A DNA stretch of 48,422 nucleotides from Bacillota bacterium (GTDB lineage Bacteria > Bacillota > Clostridia > Acetivibrionales > DSM-1351), in NCBI GenBank assembly GCA_023433945.1, contig JAEYTP010000006.1, positions 1-48,422 on the forward strand, in the 5' to 3' direction. This document shows positions 15,461 through 24,106 of the stretch, piece by piece. Every line of letters starts with the position of its first letter. Position 1 is the stretch's first letter. The position numbers and the translations under genes were made by a program. Under the pieces are notes generated by a model. That model was not told the DNA's origin and made no database searches. It saw only the letters and a list, made by a program, of their open reading frames with translations.

Positions 15461-16510
15461 CTATGCCAATGCATCTATAGCTCTCTTAATGATTACTTTT
15501 ATAATTGCCATAATTGGAACTGCTACTAGCATTCCAACTATGCCAAAAAACTCTCCACCTATTAGCACTGCTAAAATTGTTGATATAGGGTGTAAGCCTA
15601 ATCTACCCTCAATTATTTTGGGAGAGATAAAGGCATTATCCAGTTGCTGTACTATAACAAATACCAATGCTGCCAATAACGCCTTGTAGGGCGATTCTAA
15701 AAGAGCCAAAGCTACCGCTGGTATGGCTCCTAGTATTGGTCCAAAATAAGGTATTATGTTTGCAATACCTCCTATTGCCCCCAAAATAAACGGATACTTT
15801 ATACCCGCAAAGTATAATCCTATTGTTTCCAATATTCCAACAATTAATGCAGTTAAGAGTTGACCCTGTATAAAATGAGATACAATATTGTTTATCTCCC
15901 TACCGGTAGTAATAACCTCATTTCTCATCCTCTTTGGTATAAACATAAGGCTACAGCGCTTCAGTATCTCCACATCTTTGATAAAATAGTAAGCAATTAT
16001 CATTGAAAGTACAGCATTAAGAATTATTAAAACTGCTGATGCCAAAGTTGATATAGTTTTGTTTAGGGCCGACGACAAATATACTTGAACAATCTGAGTT
16101 CCATTACTTATTTGCCCAAAGATTAGTTCTTTTACTTCAGAAGGCCATTTGCTGTATTTAATTTTACGAATGCAGGAATCAAAAAAACCTTGGTATTGTC
16201 CCGTAATTTCTGGAAGCTTAGATATAAGCTCTCTTGCATTATTAACGATATGTGGCATCACGTACATACCTAAAAAGTAAAGCACTAAGGCTGTAAATAT
16301 ATACACTAATATTATAGCAATAGAGCGTTTGATACCCTTTCTCTCAAATCTTGATATAATTGGATAAATGGCATAAGCAACAACAATACCTATAAAAAAT
16401 GGAGATAGAATGGCAAAGATTTTTTTATTAAATATAATTAAGAATGTGATAAGCCCTGCAAATATAAGTGCTAGTACTATGTAGAACAGTACCCTTGCTG
16501 TTTTTGTCAT
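15461..16510 (-). CDS. AI-2E family membrane transporter
   Basis: This 349-residue permease has about seven or eight membrane helices. Family features are PFFIGIVVAYAIYPII near the N-terminus, a polar middle region, VSHFIQGQLLTALIVGILETIGL, GGIANIIPYFGPILGAIPA, QQLDNAFISPKIIEGRLGLHPI, and a hydrophobic C-terminus. Members move varied substrates (autoinducer-2, Na+/H+ exchange and others), so the cargo is unknown. AGGAG is positioned seven bases before the ATG. A second family member of similar length lies at 43109. It is probably followed by its own end; a hairpin separates it from the upstream YtxH-like gene. Confidence 0.88.
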   Translation of the reverse strand: MTKTARVLFYIVLALIFAGLITFLIIFNKKIFAILSPFFIGIVVAYAIYPIISRFERKGIKRSIAIILVYIFTALVLYFLGMYVMPHIVNNARELISKLPEITGQYQGFFDSCIRKIKYSKWPSEVKELIFGQISNGTQIVQVYLSSALNKTISTLASAVLIILNAVLSMIIAYYFIKDVEILKRCSLMFIPKRMRNEVITTGREINNIVSHFIQGQLLTALIVGILETIGLYFAGIKYPFILGAIGGIANIIPYFGPILGAIPAVALALLESPYKALLAALVFVIVQQLDNAFISPKIIEGRLGLHPISTILAVLIGGEFFGIVGMLVAVPIMAIIKVIIKRAIDALA

Positions 16511-16579
16511 TTTGTTCTCCTTTACTTAAGACATAGCCTTTAACTACCTTGGTAACTCAGTTCTCTTTTAATTAAGAAT

Positions 16580-16606
16580 GAGGAAAACAGGTACCCTGTT
16601 TTCCTC
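16580..16606 (-). terminator. Hairpin downstream of the YtxH-like gene
   Basis: A perfect 12-bp stem (GAGGAAAACAGG/CCTGTTTTCCTC, 3-base loop) lies 21 bases after the stop of the 16628 gene. On the minus strand the tail is ATTCTTAATT, T-rich but interrupted, so termination may be partial and leave read-through into the AI-2E gene. Confidence 0.6.
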
Positions 16607-16627
16607 TTGTAAACCAATCAAGAATAA

Positions 16628-16810
16628 TCATCTAAACATATGCATTGCATCATTAAATACATGGCGGGATCTTCTGTAGATTTTTCTTCCTGAACGCACC
16701 ATATCTCTTCTCATTTTAGGATCAACTATCTCCGGATTAGTGAGGATACTGATGGAAGCACCAATCAATCCTCCAATTATTAAGCCTTTTGCAAAATTCA
16801 TCATATACAT
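16628..16810 (-). CDS. YtxH-like small protein
   Basis: This 60-residue protein has one N-terminal helix with glycine motifs (FAKGLIIGGLIGASISILTNP) followed by a basic segment (MRRDMVRSGRKIYRRSRHVF). That is the YtxH pattern: a membrane-anchored short protein, stress-associated in Bacillus, with no known activity. The ATG at 16810 has GGAGG about eight bases upstream. It lies 17 bases after the PRC-barrel gene, so the two are probably co-transcribed. Confidence 0.65.
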   Translation of the reverse strand: MYMMNFAKGLIIGGLIGASISILTNPEIVDPKMRRDMVRSGRKIYRRSRHVFNDAMHMFR

Positions 16811-16827
16811 AGCCCTCTCCTCCTTAT

Positions 16828-17367
16828 TTATATTTCATTCCTTTGTAGCCTTTTTAAAAGGCCTCCACCGTTATTTATCATTTCAGCAGCTGCCTCTTCC
16901 TCAATCAGAATGCTGTCATAACCTATCTCAATCTTGCCTATCAAAGGTAGAGTACTCCTTCCACTATAAATATCTTGAAACAGCCCGTCTGAAACTATAA
17001 CTGCCTCTATAATTCCAGAATCCGGGTCAAAGAGTACATCATTTACAAAGCCTAAATCTTTGCCGCTGCGAGTATAGATTTTAAAGCCTCTTAATTCTAG
17101 TCTTTTTTTCATAAGCTCACAGTGCTTGAACTTTTTATAATTCTTGAGTGACTTAAGGCAATCTATAATGACTGCATCCTCACCAACATTCAATATACTT
17201 TCCTTCATGGCAACTCTGCCGCTGAAAGCATAACTACCCTTTTCGAGTATATATGCTTTTGCTGATCTATCTTCCCTATCAAATACAACGTCCTTGATAA
17301 TTCCGATTTTATCTCCATTATGTGCTGAAATCACTGGTAATCCCAACACTGCACCATACCTTCTCAA
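16828..17367 (-). CDS. PRC-barrel domain protein, two repeats
   Basis: This 179-residue protein holds two PRC-barrel modules: residues 1-75 (LGLPVISAHNGDKIGIIKDVVFD) and 92-165 (LRGFKIYTRSGKDLGFVNDVLFDPDSG). Each has the pattern 'G ... G xxxD vxfD' seen in YlmC/YmxH and RimM-type barrels. No catalytic motif is present; such proteins act as small binding or scaffold modules, and some are tied to sporulation. The start is TTG at 17367, placed by AAAGGG eight bases upstream; no ATG is near. It leads a two-gene unit with the YtxH-like gene. Confidence 0.75.
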   Translation of the reverse strand: MRRYGAVLGLPVISAHNGDKIGIIKDVVFDREDRSAKAYILEKGSYAFSGRVAMKESILNVGEDAVIIDCLKSLKNYKKFKHCELMKKRLELRGFKIYTRSGKDLGFVNDVLFDPDSGIIEAVIVSDGLFQDIYSGRSTLPLIGKIEIGYDSILIEEEAAAEMINNGGGLLKRLQRNEI

Positions 17368-17461
17368 AAGCTTTTCCCTTTCTATAAATAATCTGAGTTT
17401 ATTATTTGTATTAATAAAATAAAAAATTCAAATTCTATATGTATAAATATGGCTTGTTAAA

Positions 17462-17490
17462 TTGACTAAAAAATTGGAATAATGTAAAAT
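17462..17490 (+). promoter_or_regulatory. Sigma-A promoter of the DUF1015 gene
   Basis: TTGACT (17462-17467) and TAAAAT (17485-17490) are separated by 17 bases and lie about 40 bases before the start codon. Confidence 0.65.
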
Positions 17491-17532
17491 TACCAAATAG
17501 AAAGTTTTTTAATATGAAAGGGATTAATAATT

Positions 17533-18897
17533 ATGGATCAACAATATAAATCACTTCTATTAAGTATGGGTGTACATATTCCAGAAATCTTCATGCCCAA
17601 TACTGAAGATATGTCCAAATGGGCAGTAGTAGCATGTGACCAATATACCTCTGAACCCCACTACTGGGAGAATGTTAGCAACTATGTAAATGGTTCTGCA
17701 TCTACACTTCCAATAATTTTCCCAGAGGTGTATCTCGAAAACGATAATGCAGATGACCGTATAAATGAAATTAACAACGAAATGCAAAAATATCTCAATG
17801 AAGGTATTATAAATTCAATTAATGAATGCTTTGTGTTGGTAGATAGAAAAACAAATCATACCGATTCTAGAAAGGGGCTTGTTGTAGCTCTCGACCTTGA
17901 TTGCTATGACTATACCAAAGGCTGCAATGCTCTTATAAGAGCCACAGAAGGTACCGTAATAGAAAGGCTCCCTCCCCGAATTAAAATAAGACAGAATGCT
18001 GCTATAGAACTGCCTCATATCATGGTACTTATTGATGACCCCAAAAAAATGGTAATAGAACCGTTATTTGATAAGCTAAATCAATTTGAAAAACTTTATG
18101 ACTTTGACCTAATGATGAACAGTGGCCATATCAAGGGTTATAAGGTATGTGATGAGGATAGTTTCAAGCAGATTGCAGCGTCATTGAATGCCCTATGTGA
18201 TAAAAAGGAATTTTCAAACAAGTATTGCATTTCAGAACATAGTTCATTACTGCTCTTTGCAGTAGGGGACGGAAATCATTCACTTGCTTCAGCAAAAGGA
18301 CACTGGGAAAACGTAAAAATTGGCCTTAGCGAAGATCAAAAGCTTTGTCATCCTGCACGCTATGCACTTGTAGAACTGGTAAACGTTCATGATGCTGGCC
18401 TTGTATTTGAACCTATTCACAGAGTACTTTTTAATGTCGATGCTGATGACTTAATACAAGAATTTAAGAGTTACTATGAGAATATAAATGCTAATAGCTG
18501 TCATGGTGAATGTGCTGTAACACAAGCACCTGAAATAAGTAATATCAGCTGTGCAAATACTATAACTGAACACACTTTTAGATATATCACCTCAAATGGA
18601 GAAGCAAGTGTAACCATTGATAACCCTGTTAACAACCTCCATGTAGGTACTCTTCAGGTATTCCTTGACACTTACATAAAGCAGCATCCCGAAGTTAAAA
18701 TTGATTACATCCATGGTGAGGATGTGGTTACAAAGCTTGGAGCACTTCCGGGTAACATAGGCTTCTACCTGCCCGCTATGGATAAAATGGATTTATTTAA
18801 AACGGTAATTTTAGACGGCGCTCTTCCAAGAAAGACCTTCTCTATGGGAGAAGCAGATGAGAAAAGATTTTATCTTGAGTGTAGAAAGATTAAGTAG
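17533..18897 (+). CDS. DUF1015 family protein
   Basis: This 454-residue protein matches the Firmicute branch of DUF1015: SKWAVVACDQYTSEPHYWE near residue 28, ERLPPRIKIRQNAA, VGDGNHSLASAKGHWE near residue 248, ARYALVELVNVHDAGLVFEPIHRVLF, and DYIHGEDVV near the end. Its biochemical role is not established to my knowledge. The GDGNHS motif looks like the GHHR/GHTR motif of the ParB/Srx fold, which includes free-serine kinases; with serA facing it, a role in serine metabolism is a hypothesis only. It is transcribed from its own promoter and converges on serA at a shared terminator. Confidence 0.85.
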   Translation: MDQQYKSLLLSMGVHIPEIFMPNTEDMSKWAVVACDQYTSEPHYWENVSNYVNGSASTLPIIFPEVYLENDNADDRINEINNEMQKYLNEGIINSINECFVLVDRKTNHTDSRKGLVVALDLDCYDYTKGCNALIRATEGTVIERLPPRIKIRQNAAIELPHIMVLIDDPKKMVIEPLFDKLNQFEKLYDFDLMMNSGHIKGYKVCDEDSFKQIAASLNALCDKKEFSNKYCISEHSSLLLFAVGDGNHSLASAKGHWENVKIGLSEDQKLCHPARYALVELVNVHDAGLVFEPIHRVLFNVDADDLIQEFKSYYENINANSCHGECAVTQAPEISNISCANTITEHTFRYITSNGEASVTIDNPVNNLHVGTLQVFLDTYIKQHPEVKIDYIHGEDVVTKLGALPGNIGFYLPAMDKMDLFKTVILDGALPRKTFSMGEADEKRFYLECRKIK

Positions 18898-18979
18898 CAT
18901 GGAGCGCTGTAAGAGTTAATAGTAGACTCCATGTACCAAAAAACATAGCTCTACTGCCACCCAACATTTAAAGTTCAAA

Positions 18980-19020
18980 AAAGGATGAAAGTGAAAACAC
19001 CTTCATCCTTTATATTTTTA
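18980..19020. terminator. Terminator shared by the DUF1015 gene and serA
   Basis: AAAGGATGAA (18980-18989) pairs with TTCATCCTTT (19002-19011), and an inner GTG/CAC closes a 4-base loop. TATATTTTTATT follows on plus and an A-rich tract precedes it, so it can stop transcripts from both sides. Confidence 0.75.
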
Positions 19021-19039
19021 TTAAGTTATTTGACCAGCC

Positions 19040-20647
19040 TTAAAACTTAATCAAAGTGACCTTTAGTACGCCATCGATTTTATTCAATAATTCAATAACA
19101 TCGTTTGTAACCTCACAGTCAACACTTACAAATGCTACCGCCTTGTCACCCTTCTTATTTCTTGACCACTGCATTGCTGCAATATTTATATCTGCAGCAC
19201 CCAGTATAGTACCAATTTGTCCGATGATTCCTGGCTTATCAATGTTTTGTATTGCAAGAACGTATGGAGTTGGTTCAAAGTCAAGCTTGTAGCCAAAGAA
19301 ATCAACTACTCTTATAGCATCCTTTGCAAATACTGTTCCTGAAACAGATAGCTCCTTGTTCTTTGTAATAAATTTAACTGTAATAAGATTTGTATACTTC
19401 TCAAGGTGTGTACTCTTGCTTTCAGTAAGAGATATCCCCATATTTTTTGCTATAAGCTCAGCATTTACATAGTTAACCTTTTCTTTAACTATTATTTCTA
19501 GGAAGCCCTTTAGCACAGAAAGTGAAAGTAGCTTTGTTTCCTGCTCCGCAAGCTCACCGCAATACTTAATTTCAATCTTGTTTACAGTATCCTTTTCTGC
19601 CTGATAATAAATCTTACCCAAGGTTTCTGCCAAATCAACGTATGGCTTCATTTGGGATACATCCTTGCCCTTCATTGGAGGCATATTTACTGCAGCCACC
19701 ATCTCGCCTGCAAGTGCATCAGATACCAATTGGGTTACTGCTGTACCAACGTTGTAGTTTGCCTCAGAGGTTGAAGCTCCAAGATGAGGAGTAATAATTA
19801 CATTATCCAATTCAAGTAGCTTATTGTAATAATCCTGCTCTTCAGGCTTCTTATCATAATTTGGCTCTGGATCAAGCACATCAATACCAGCAGCAGCAAC
19901 ATGTCCTTCTTTTATAGCATTGTACAATGCATCCTCATTTACAAGACCGCCTCTAGCTGCATTTACAATTCTAACGCCCTTCTTACAAAGCTTAAGTTCC
20001 TTTTCACCGATCATACCATAGGTTTCTTTTGTCTTTGGAGTATGAAGTGTAATCAAATCACTTTGCTTCAATAGTTCTTCCAAGGTCTCGCATCTTTCAA
20101 CGCCCATTTGCTCGAACTTATCATCGGTTATATATGGATCATATGCTATTACTTCCATGTTTGAGCCCTTCAATTTTGAAGCAACTATTGAGCCAATTCT
20201 GCCCAGTCCGATAACGCCTGCAACCTTTCCATCAAGCTCATTACCATTGAACTTGTTTCTCCTGAAATCCTTGTTTGCTTTTCCGCCCCAATGTGCTTGA
20301 GGAATATTTCTGAATATACAATACGCCAAGCCAACTGCTAACTCAGCTGCAGCCATAATATTGCTTTCTGGAGTATTTACAACGATAATTCCGTTCTTTG
20401 TACATGCTGGCACGTCAATATTATCAATACCATTTCCAGCACGGCCTGCAACCTTCAGGTTCTTGCCTCTCGCTATAAGTTCCTCGTTTACGCGAGTAAC
20501 ACTTCTAACTATAATAGCATCATAATTCTCTATGATTTCTAGAAGTTCGGCATGTGAAATACCATACTTTGTATCAACCTCATGCCCTTGCTCAAGCAAG
20601 TAATTTATGCCGTCTTCAGCTATTCTTTCAGTAACAATTATTTTCAT
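19040..20647 (-). CDS. serA: D-3-phosphoglycerate dehydrogenase
   Basis: This 535-residue enzyme oxidises 3-phosphoglycerate to 3-phosphohydroxypyruvate with NAD, the first step of serine synthesis. It has the NAD-binding GLGRIGSIVASKL, the catalytic Arg in NAARGGLVNEDAL, Glu in DVLDPEP, and His in ITPHLGAST. An intervening allosteric-substrate domain and a C-terminal ACT domain (LAIQNIDKPGIIGQIGTILG) for serine feedback follow, so this is the long form. The frame opens upstream, but the ATG at 20645-20647 has GGGAG six bases upstream and gives MKIIVTERIAEDG. It follows the aminotransferase by 28 bases and shares its riboswitch. Confidence 0.95.
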   Translation of the reverse strand: MKIIVTERIAEDGINYLLEQGHEVDTKYGISHAELLEIIENYDAIIVRSVTRVNEELIARGKNLKVAGRAGNGIDNIDVPACTKNGIIVVNTPESNIMAAAELAVGLAYCIFRNIPQAHWGGKANKDFRRNKFNGNELDGKVAGVIGLGRIGSIVASKLKGSNMEVIAYDPYITDDKFEQMGVERCETLEELLKQSDLITLHTPKTKETYGMIGEKELKLCKKGVRIVNAARGGLVNEDALYNAIKEGHVAAAGIDVLDPEPNYDKKPEEQDYYNKLLELDNVIITPHLGASTSEANYNVGTAVTQLVSDALAGEMVAAVNMPPMKGKDVSQMKPYVDLAETLGKIYYQAEKDTVNKIEIKYCGELAEQETKLLSLSVLKGFLEIIVKEKVNYVNAELIAKNMGISLTESKSTHLEKYTNLITVKFITKNKELSVSGTVFAKDAIRVVDFFGYKLDFEPTPYVLAIQNIDKPGIIGQIGTILGAADINIAAMQWSRNKKGDKAVAFVSVDCEVTNDVIELLNKIDGVLKVTLIKF

Positions 20648-20675
20648 ATAAATCTCCCTTCTATATTTACACCGT

Positions 20676-21821
20676 TTATAGTAATGCCTTCTGAACTGCC
20701 CCAACTGATGCGCCCATTTCTACTTTATATCCTGCCTCAGCAAGTGAATACTCTAATGCAGCAAATGTCTTTATCAAGTCAAGGCTATCAGTATATCCAC
20801 AGTGACCAATTCTGAAAATCTTACCCTTTAGGTGCTTTTGTCCTCCGGTAATCATTATATCGTGCTTCAAGTTCATAGTCTTGATAACCTTGCCGATATC
20901 AATTCCCTCAGGAGCCTTAACAGCAGTAATTATGTATGAGGATACATCCTGCTTTGCAAACAATTCTAGCCCCAATTCAGCAACTCCAGCCTGGGTAGCG
21001 AGTGCTAGCTTTTTGTGTCTGGCAAACACCTCTTGGAGACCTTCCTCCTTTATCATTTTGAGGGCTTCTGCCTGAGCCATAAGTAGTGATATTGCTGGCG
21101 TATATGGAGGATTCTCGCCTTCCTTGAGAAGTCCTTTTCTGTACTTCTTGTAATCCCAGTAGAACTTTGGAAGCTTTGAAGCATTAACTGCATCCCATGC
21201 CTTGTCACTCAATGCTACATATCCAAGTCCCGGAGGTGCCATAAGAGCCTTTTGTGAGCCAGTAACAACTACATCAATTCCCCAGTTGTCCATCTGCAAA
21301 TCAAGACCACCTAATGAGCTTATAGCATCTACAACTAATAGTTTGTCTGTTCCCTTAATTAGCTTTCCAACCGCTTCTATATCATTTGTAACACCGGTCG
21401 AGGTTTCGTTATGAGTCATTAAAACTGCTTTTATCTCTTTGTCGCTGTCCAATATTTCTTTTACTTTAGAAACATCCACAGCTTCGCCCCAGTTTACCGC
21501 TAACTTATTAACATTTAATCCAAAAGCCTGTGCAATTTCAGCAAACCTGTCTCCAAATGCACCTATGCTGATAGCTAGTACCTTATCTCCAGGTGAAAAA
21601 AGATTTACGACAGCTGATTCCATTGCACCTGTTCCCGATGAAGAGAACATCAAAACCATATTCTTTGTTTGAAAAACAAACTTTAGATCTTCTTCAAGAC
21701 CATCGTATACTACCTCAAATTCCTTGGTTCTATGATGAATTATCTGTCTCCTCATCACTTCCAATACTCTTGCTGGGATCATTGTTGGTCCCGGAGTCAT
21801 AAGTAATTTTTCCTTTTCCAT
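20676..21821 (-). CDS. Class V aminotransferase (serine/alanine-glyoxylate or phosphoserine type)
   Basis: This 381-residue fold-type I PLP enzyme begins LLMTPGPTMIPARVL and has SSSGTGAMESA, the VVDAISSLGG aspartate region, and the PLP Lys191 in GSQKALMAPPGLGYV. These are the signs of the alanine-glyoxylate/serine-pyruvate family. Because it is directly upstream of serA, it probably acts as the phosphoserine transaminase in this organism, or makes glycine from glyoxylate. The glycine riboswitch upstream shows it is tied to glycine level. AGGAGG precedes the ATG. A true SerC of the class V phosphoserine branch is less likely from the motifs. Confidence 0.88.
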   Translation of the reverse strand: MEKEKLLMTPGPTMIPARVLEVMRRQIIHHRTKEFEVVYDGLEEDLKFVFQTKNMVLMFSSSGTGAMESAVVNLFSPGDKVLAISIGAFGDRFAEIAQAFGLNVNKLAVNWGEAVDVSKVKEILDSDKEIKAVLMTHNETSTGVTNDIEAVGKLIKGTDKLLVVDAISSLGGLDLQMDNWGIDVVVTGSQKALMAPPGLGYVALSDKAWDAVNASKLPKFYWDYKKYRKGLLKEGENPPYTPAISLLMAQAEALKMIKEEGLQEVFARHKKLALATQAGVAELGLELFAKQDVSSYIITAVKAPEGIDIGKVIKTMNLKHDIMITGGQKHLKGKIFRIGHCGYTDSLDLIKTFAALEYSLAEAGYKVEMGASVGAVQKALL

Positions 21822-21874
21822 AATAACCTCCTAAATATAATAAATTTAAATAAAATTGTGAAAACACTGTTAAA

Positions 21875-21906
21875 CTAAAAAAAGCCAAATAAAAAAATTA
21901 TTTGAC
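21875..21906 (-). terminator. Riboswitch expression-platform terminator
   Basis: On the minus strand GTCAAATAA (21906-21898) pairs with TTATTTGGC (21892-21884), with a 5-base loop and one G-U pair, followed directly by TTTTTTTAG. It lies between the glycine aptamers and the aminotransferase start, where ligand-controlled termination is expected. An AATGC/GCATT stem just upstream could belong to the alternative fold. Confidence 0.7.
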
Positions 21907-21950
21907 CTCCAAAAATGCTAATAATAAATAAATGCTATCAGCATTATGAT

Positions 21951-22116
21951 AAACTCTGTCCTTTTGCCTGAGAGATTAAGCTTTATGTAAAAAGCTTTTG
22001 CCCCTTCGGCGCCAACACTGGTCTCTCCAGAGGTCCGTCCTGTCGTGGTCTCTTTTACCTGAGAGTGCTACTCCTTCGGTGAGTTCTGATATACTCCAGA
22101 ACATCTCTCCCTCAAC
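21951..22116 (-). ncRNA. Tandem glycine riboswitch
   Basis: Two glycine aptamers lie head to tail on the minus strand. The 5' aptamer has GGGAGAGA, CACCGAAGGAGTAG and CTCTCAGGTAAAAGAGACC. The 3' aptamer has CTGGAGAGACC, GCGCCGAAGGGGCAAAAGC and CTCTCAGGCAAAAGGACAGAG split by its variable stem. These are the conserved gcvT-motif segments in the right order. The riboswitch starts about 25 bases after the consensus promoter and is followed by a terminator and then the aminotransferase-serA operon. Confidence 0.93.
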
Positions 22117-22147
22117 AATCATCCGACAATATTTATTTGTTGTATTA

Positions 22148-22176
22148 ATTATAGATTAGTAAGATTTGCATGTCAA
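22148..22176 (-). promoter_or_regulatory. Consensus sigma-A promoter of the riboswitch-aminotransferase-serA transcript
   Basis: A perfect TTGACA (22176-22171), 17-base spacer and perfect TATAAT (22153-22148) on the minus strand. Such a strong promoter suggests that control is left to the riboswitch. Confidence 0.85.
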
Positions 22177-22258
22177 GAATCAAATTGATAATTATTTATC
22201 AACTTGGTTTACCTCTTGCGACAGAATAATAAAAGGGCATAATACTAGAAAACTAAAT

Positions 22259-22291
22259 TCGGCAGACATGCTAAATTAACATGTCCGCCGA
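22259..22291 (-). terminator. Terminator downstream of the PCP-reductase-like gene
   Basis: TCGGCAGACATG pairs with CATGTCCGCCGA over 11 of 12 positions with a 9-base loop. On the minus strand the tail is ATTTAGTTTTC. Confidence 0.6.
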
Positions 22292-22342
22292 TACACAATT
22301 AGTTCAATACATAATAATCAGCTTTGGAGAATTCAGTACCGA

Positions 22343-22588
22343 TTATTTGGTCTTTAGAGAATTAAGTACTGGAGTTAGCTTTTGTATAAATGGCTTGGGG
22401 GCTTTTTCATTAAACATCCTAATAACAAGCTCCTCCGTTACCTCTGTAACCTTATTTTCCAAAAGCCACTCCTCAACCATATGTCTGATCTTGGATTTAA
22501 ATAGTCCCGGAACTCCCTCCATGACAGCTCTATACATTTTTCTACTATTACCTTGCCATGTAATACTATCTAGCACCGAATTTTTCAT
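22343..22588 (-). CDS. Small PCP-reductase-like domain protein
   Basis: This 81-residue soluble protein contains WQGNSRKMYRAVMEGVPGLF and then KIRHMVEEWLLENKVTEVTEELVIRMFNEKAP. This resembles the small helical domain found at the C-terminus of light-independent protochlorophyllide reductase subunits and as free-standing proteins in anaerobes (PCP_red, PF08369). No cofactor-binding residues are evident and its job in a non-phototroph is unknown. The ATG at 22586-22588 has AAAGGA eight bases upstream; an in-frame TTG six codons earlier overlaps that site. It lies between lysA and the riboswitch operon with its own terminator. The family call is from memory of the pattern. Confidence 0.55.
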   Translation of the reverse strand: MKNSVLDSITWQGNSRKMYRAVMEGVPGLFKSKIRHMVEEWLLENKVTEVTEELVIRMFNEKAPKPFIQKLTPVLNSLKTK

Positions 22589-22758
22589 CGTATCAATCCT
22601 TTCCAACGATATATGGCTTACATTACATCAATAATTTTATCAATACGTCCTTACAGTTTTGATGCAACCTTCCCCAATATTATAATATGGAAGCATATGA
22701 CAATTCTGTGCTATTATTATGAAAATTTTTTAACTATTTAAGTTAAGTATAAATCATT

Positions 22759-24009
22759 TTATTCCACGAAGTTAGCAATAAGATCCTCAAAAGTATCTCT
22801 TCTTCTTGTAAGAACAGCTTCTCCGTTTTCTTTAATCATTACTTCAGCAGGCCTTAATCTCATATTGTACGTGGAGCTCATAACAAAGCCATATGCACCA
22901 GCATCCATTACAGCTAAGATATCACCTTCCTTTATCTTTGGAAGCATGCGGTTCTTTGCAATTACATCGCCACTTTCGCAGATATTTCCAACTACAGTTA
23001 CCTCTTCACACTCGGTATCGTTCATAGCCTTTCCATCTCTAAATACTTCTATGTCGTGATGTGAATCATACATAACTGGTCTAGCTAGAACATTAAAGCC
23101 TAAATCAGTACCTACAAACTTTTTGCCGTAATTGCTCTTTGTTGAATAAACATTACCTAAAAGAACTCCGCTTTCTGCTACAATATAACGACCTGGCTCG
23201 GTTTTTACTAGTATTTTCTTGCCGTACTTATCTGTCCAATCCTCCAACACCTTTGTAAGCTTTTCACTGAAATCCTTGAGATCAAGTGGTGCCTGTCCTT
23301 CTTGCTTTCTGTATGGTATTCCAAAGCCTCCACCCATATCAACAAAATCAATGTCCTCAAACTGTTCAGCTACTGAAAGTATTGATTTTACACCTTCAAT
23401 ATATGAGTCGCCTTCCATGAACAACGAACCAATATGCTGGTTTATTCCGCATATCTTAAGATTGTACTTCTTTGCTATTTCCTTTACTTGGTCAACGCAG
23501 TCTATATTTACACCAAACTTTGTCTTTTTACCAGCAGTAACAACCTTCTCGTGGTGTCCAGCTCCTACGCCAGGGTTAAATCTCACTGCCACCTTGCTGT
23601 TAGGATTAATCTTTCCATACAGCTCAAGCTGCGAAAGTGAGTCAACGCTAATAAGAACACCTTTTTCTATTGCGTATCTGAGTTCTGCCTCAGAAACATT
23701 GTTAGGAACAAAGAACAGGTTCTCTGGCTTAAAGCCTGCAAGCAATAGCAACTGAATCTCACCTGCTGACATTGCATCTGCATTAAGGCCCTCGTCTTTT
23801 ACAATCTTAAGTACTTGAAGGTTTGAATTGGCCTTTATTGAGTAATTAGGAATAAAATTCTTGTATGAAACTAAATTTTTCATATCTTTGCATTTCTGCC
23901 TGAGTATTTTTTCGCTATACACATATAGCGGGCTTCCGAATTCCTTTATAAGTGACTGTGGATCATTATTCCCAAAGAAGTTAGTTTTTTGTGAAAAATA
24001 CGGTATCAT
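22759..24009 (-). CDS. lysA: Diaminopimelate decarboxylase
   Basis: This 416-residue fold-type III PLP enzyme decarboxylates meso-diaminopimelate to lysine. Motifs are the PLP lysine in NYSIKANSN, the glycine-rich VDMGGGFGIPY, VKTEPGRYIVAESG, and GNICESGDVIAKNR with the catalytic cysteine, plus AYGFVMSSTYN at the end. The ATG at 24009 has GGAGG seven bases upstream. Length is normal. No lysine riboswitch is visible in the 97 bases upstream. It is between the TrmB-like regulator and the PCP-reductase-like gene and appears to be independent of them. Confidence 0.94.
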   Translation of the reverse strand: MIPYFSQKTNFFGNNDPQSLIKEFGSPLYVYSEKILRQKCKDMKNLVSYKNFIPNYSIKANSNLQVLKIVKDEGLNADAMSAGEIQLLLLAGFKPENLFFVPNNVSEAELRYAIEKGVLISVDSLSQLELYGKINPNSKVAVRFNPGVGAGHHEKVVTAGKKTKFGVNIDCVDQVKEIAKKYNLKICGINQHIGSLFMEGDSYIEGVKSILSVAEQFEDIDFVDMGGGFGIPYRKQEGQAPLDLKDFSEKLTKVLEDWTDKYGKKILVKTEPGRYIVAESGVLLGNVYSTKSNYGKKFVGTDLGFNVLARPVMYDSHHDIEVFRDGKAMNDTECEEVTVVGNICESGDVIAKNRMLPKIKEGDILAVMDAGAYGFVMSSTYNMRLRPAEVMIKENGEAVLTRRRDTFEDLIANFVE

Positions 24010-24106
24010 AGTATGACCTCCATTATATATTTAAAATTTATAGGTTGCTTATATATTAAAGTTTTGTCTTAATTATAATCTTACTTTTTTGTTCTGATTT
24101 CTTAAA

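Noticed and set aside
22281..22634. 117-residue plus-strand open frame opposite the PCP-reductase-like gene
   Set aside because: The minus-strand gene has a good ribosome binding site and a family-like sequence; the plus frame is a hydrophobic shadow that starts within the terminator hairpin.
24010..24106. Lysine riboswitch upstream of lysA
   Set aside because: The space is only 97 bases, AT-rich, and shows no conserved L-box segments or terminator.
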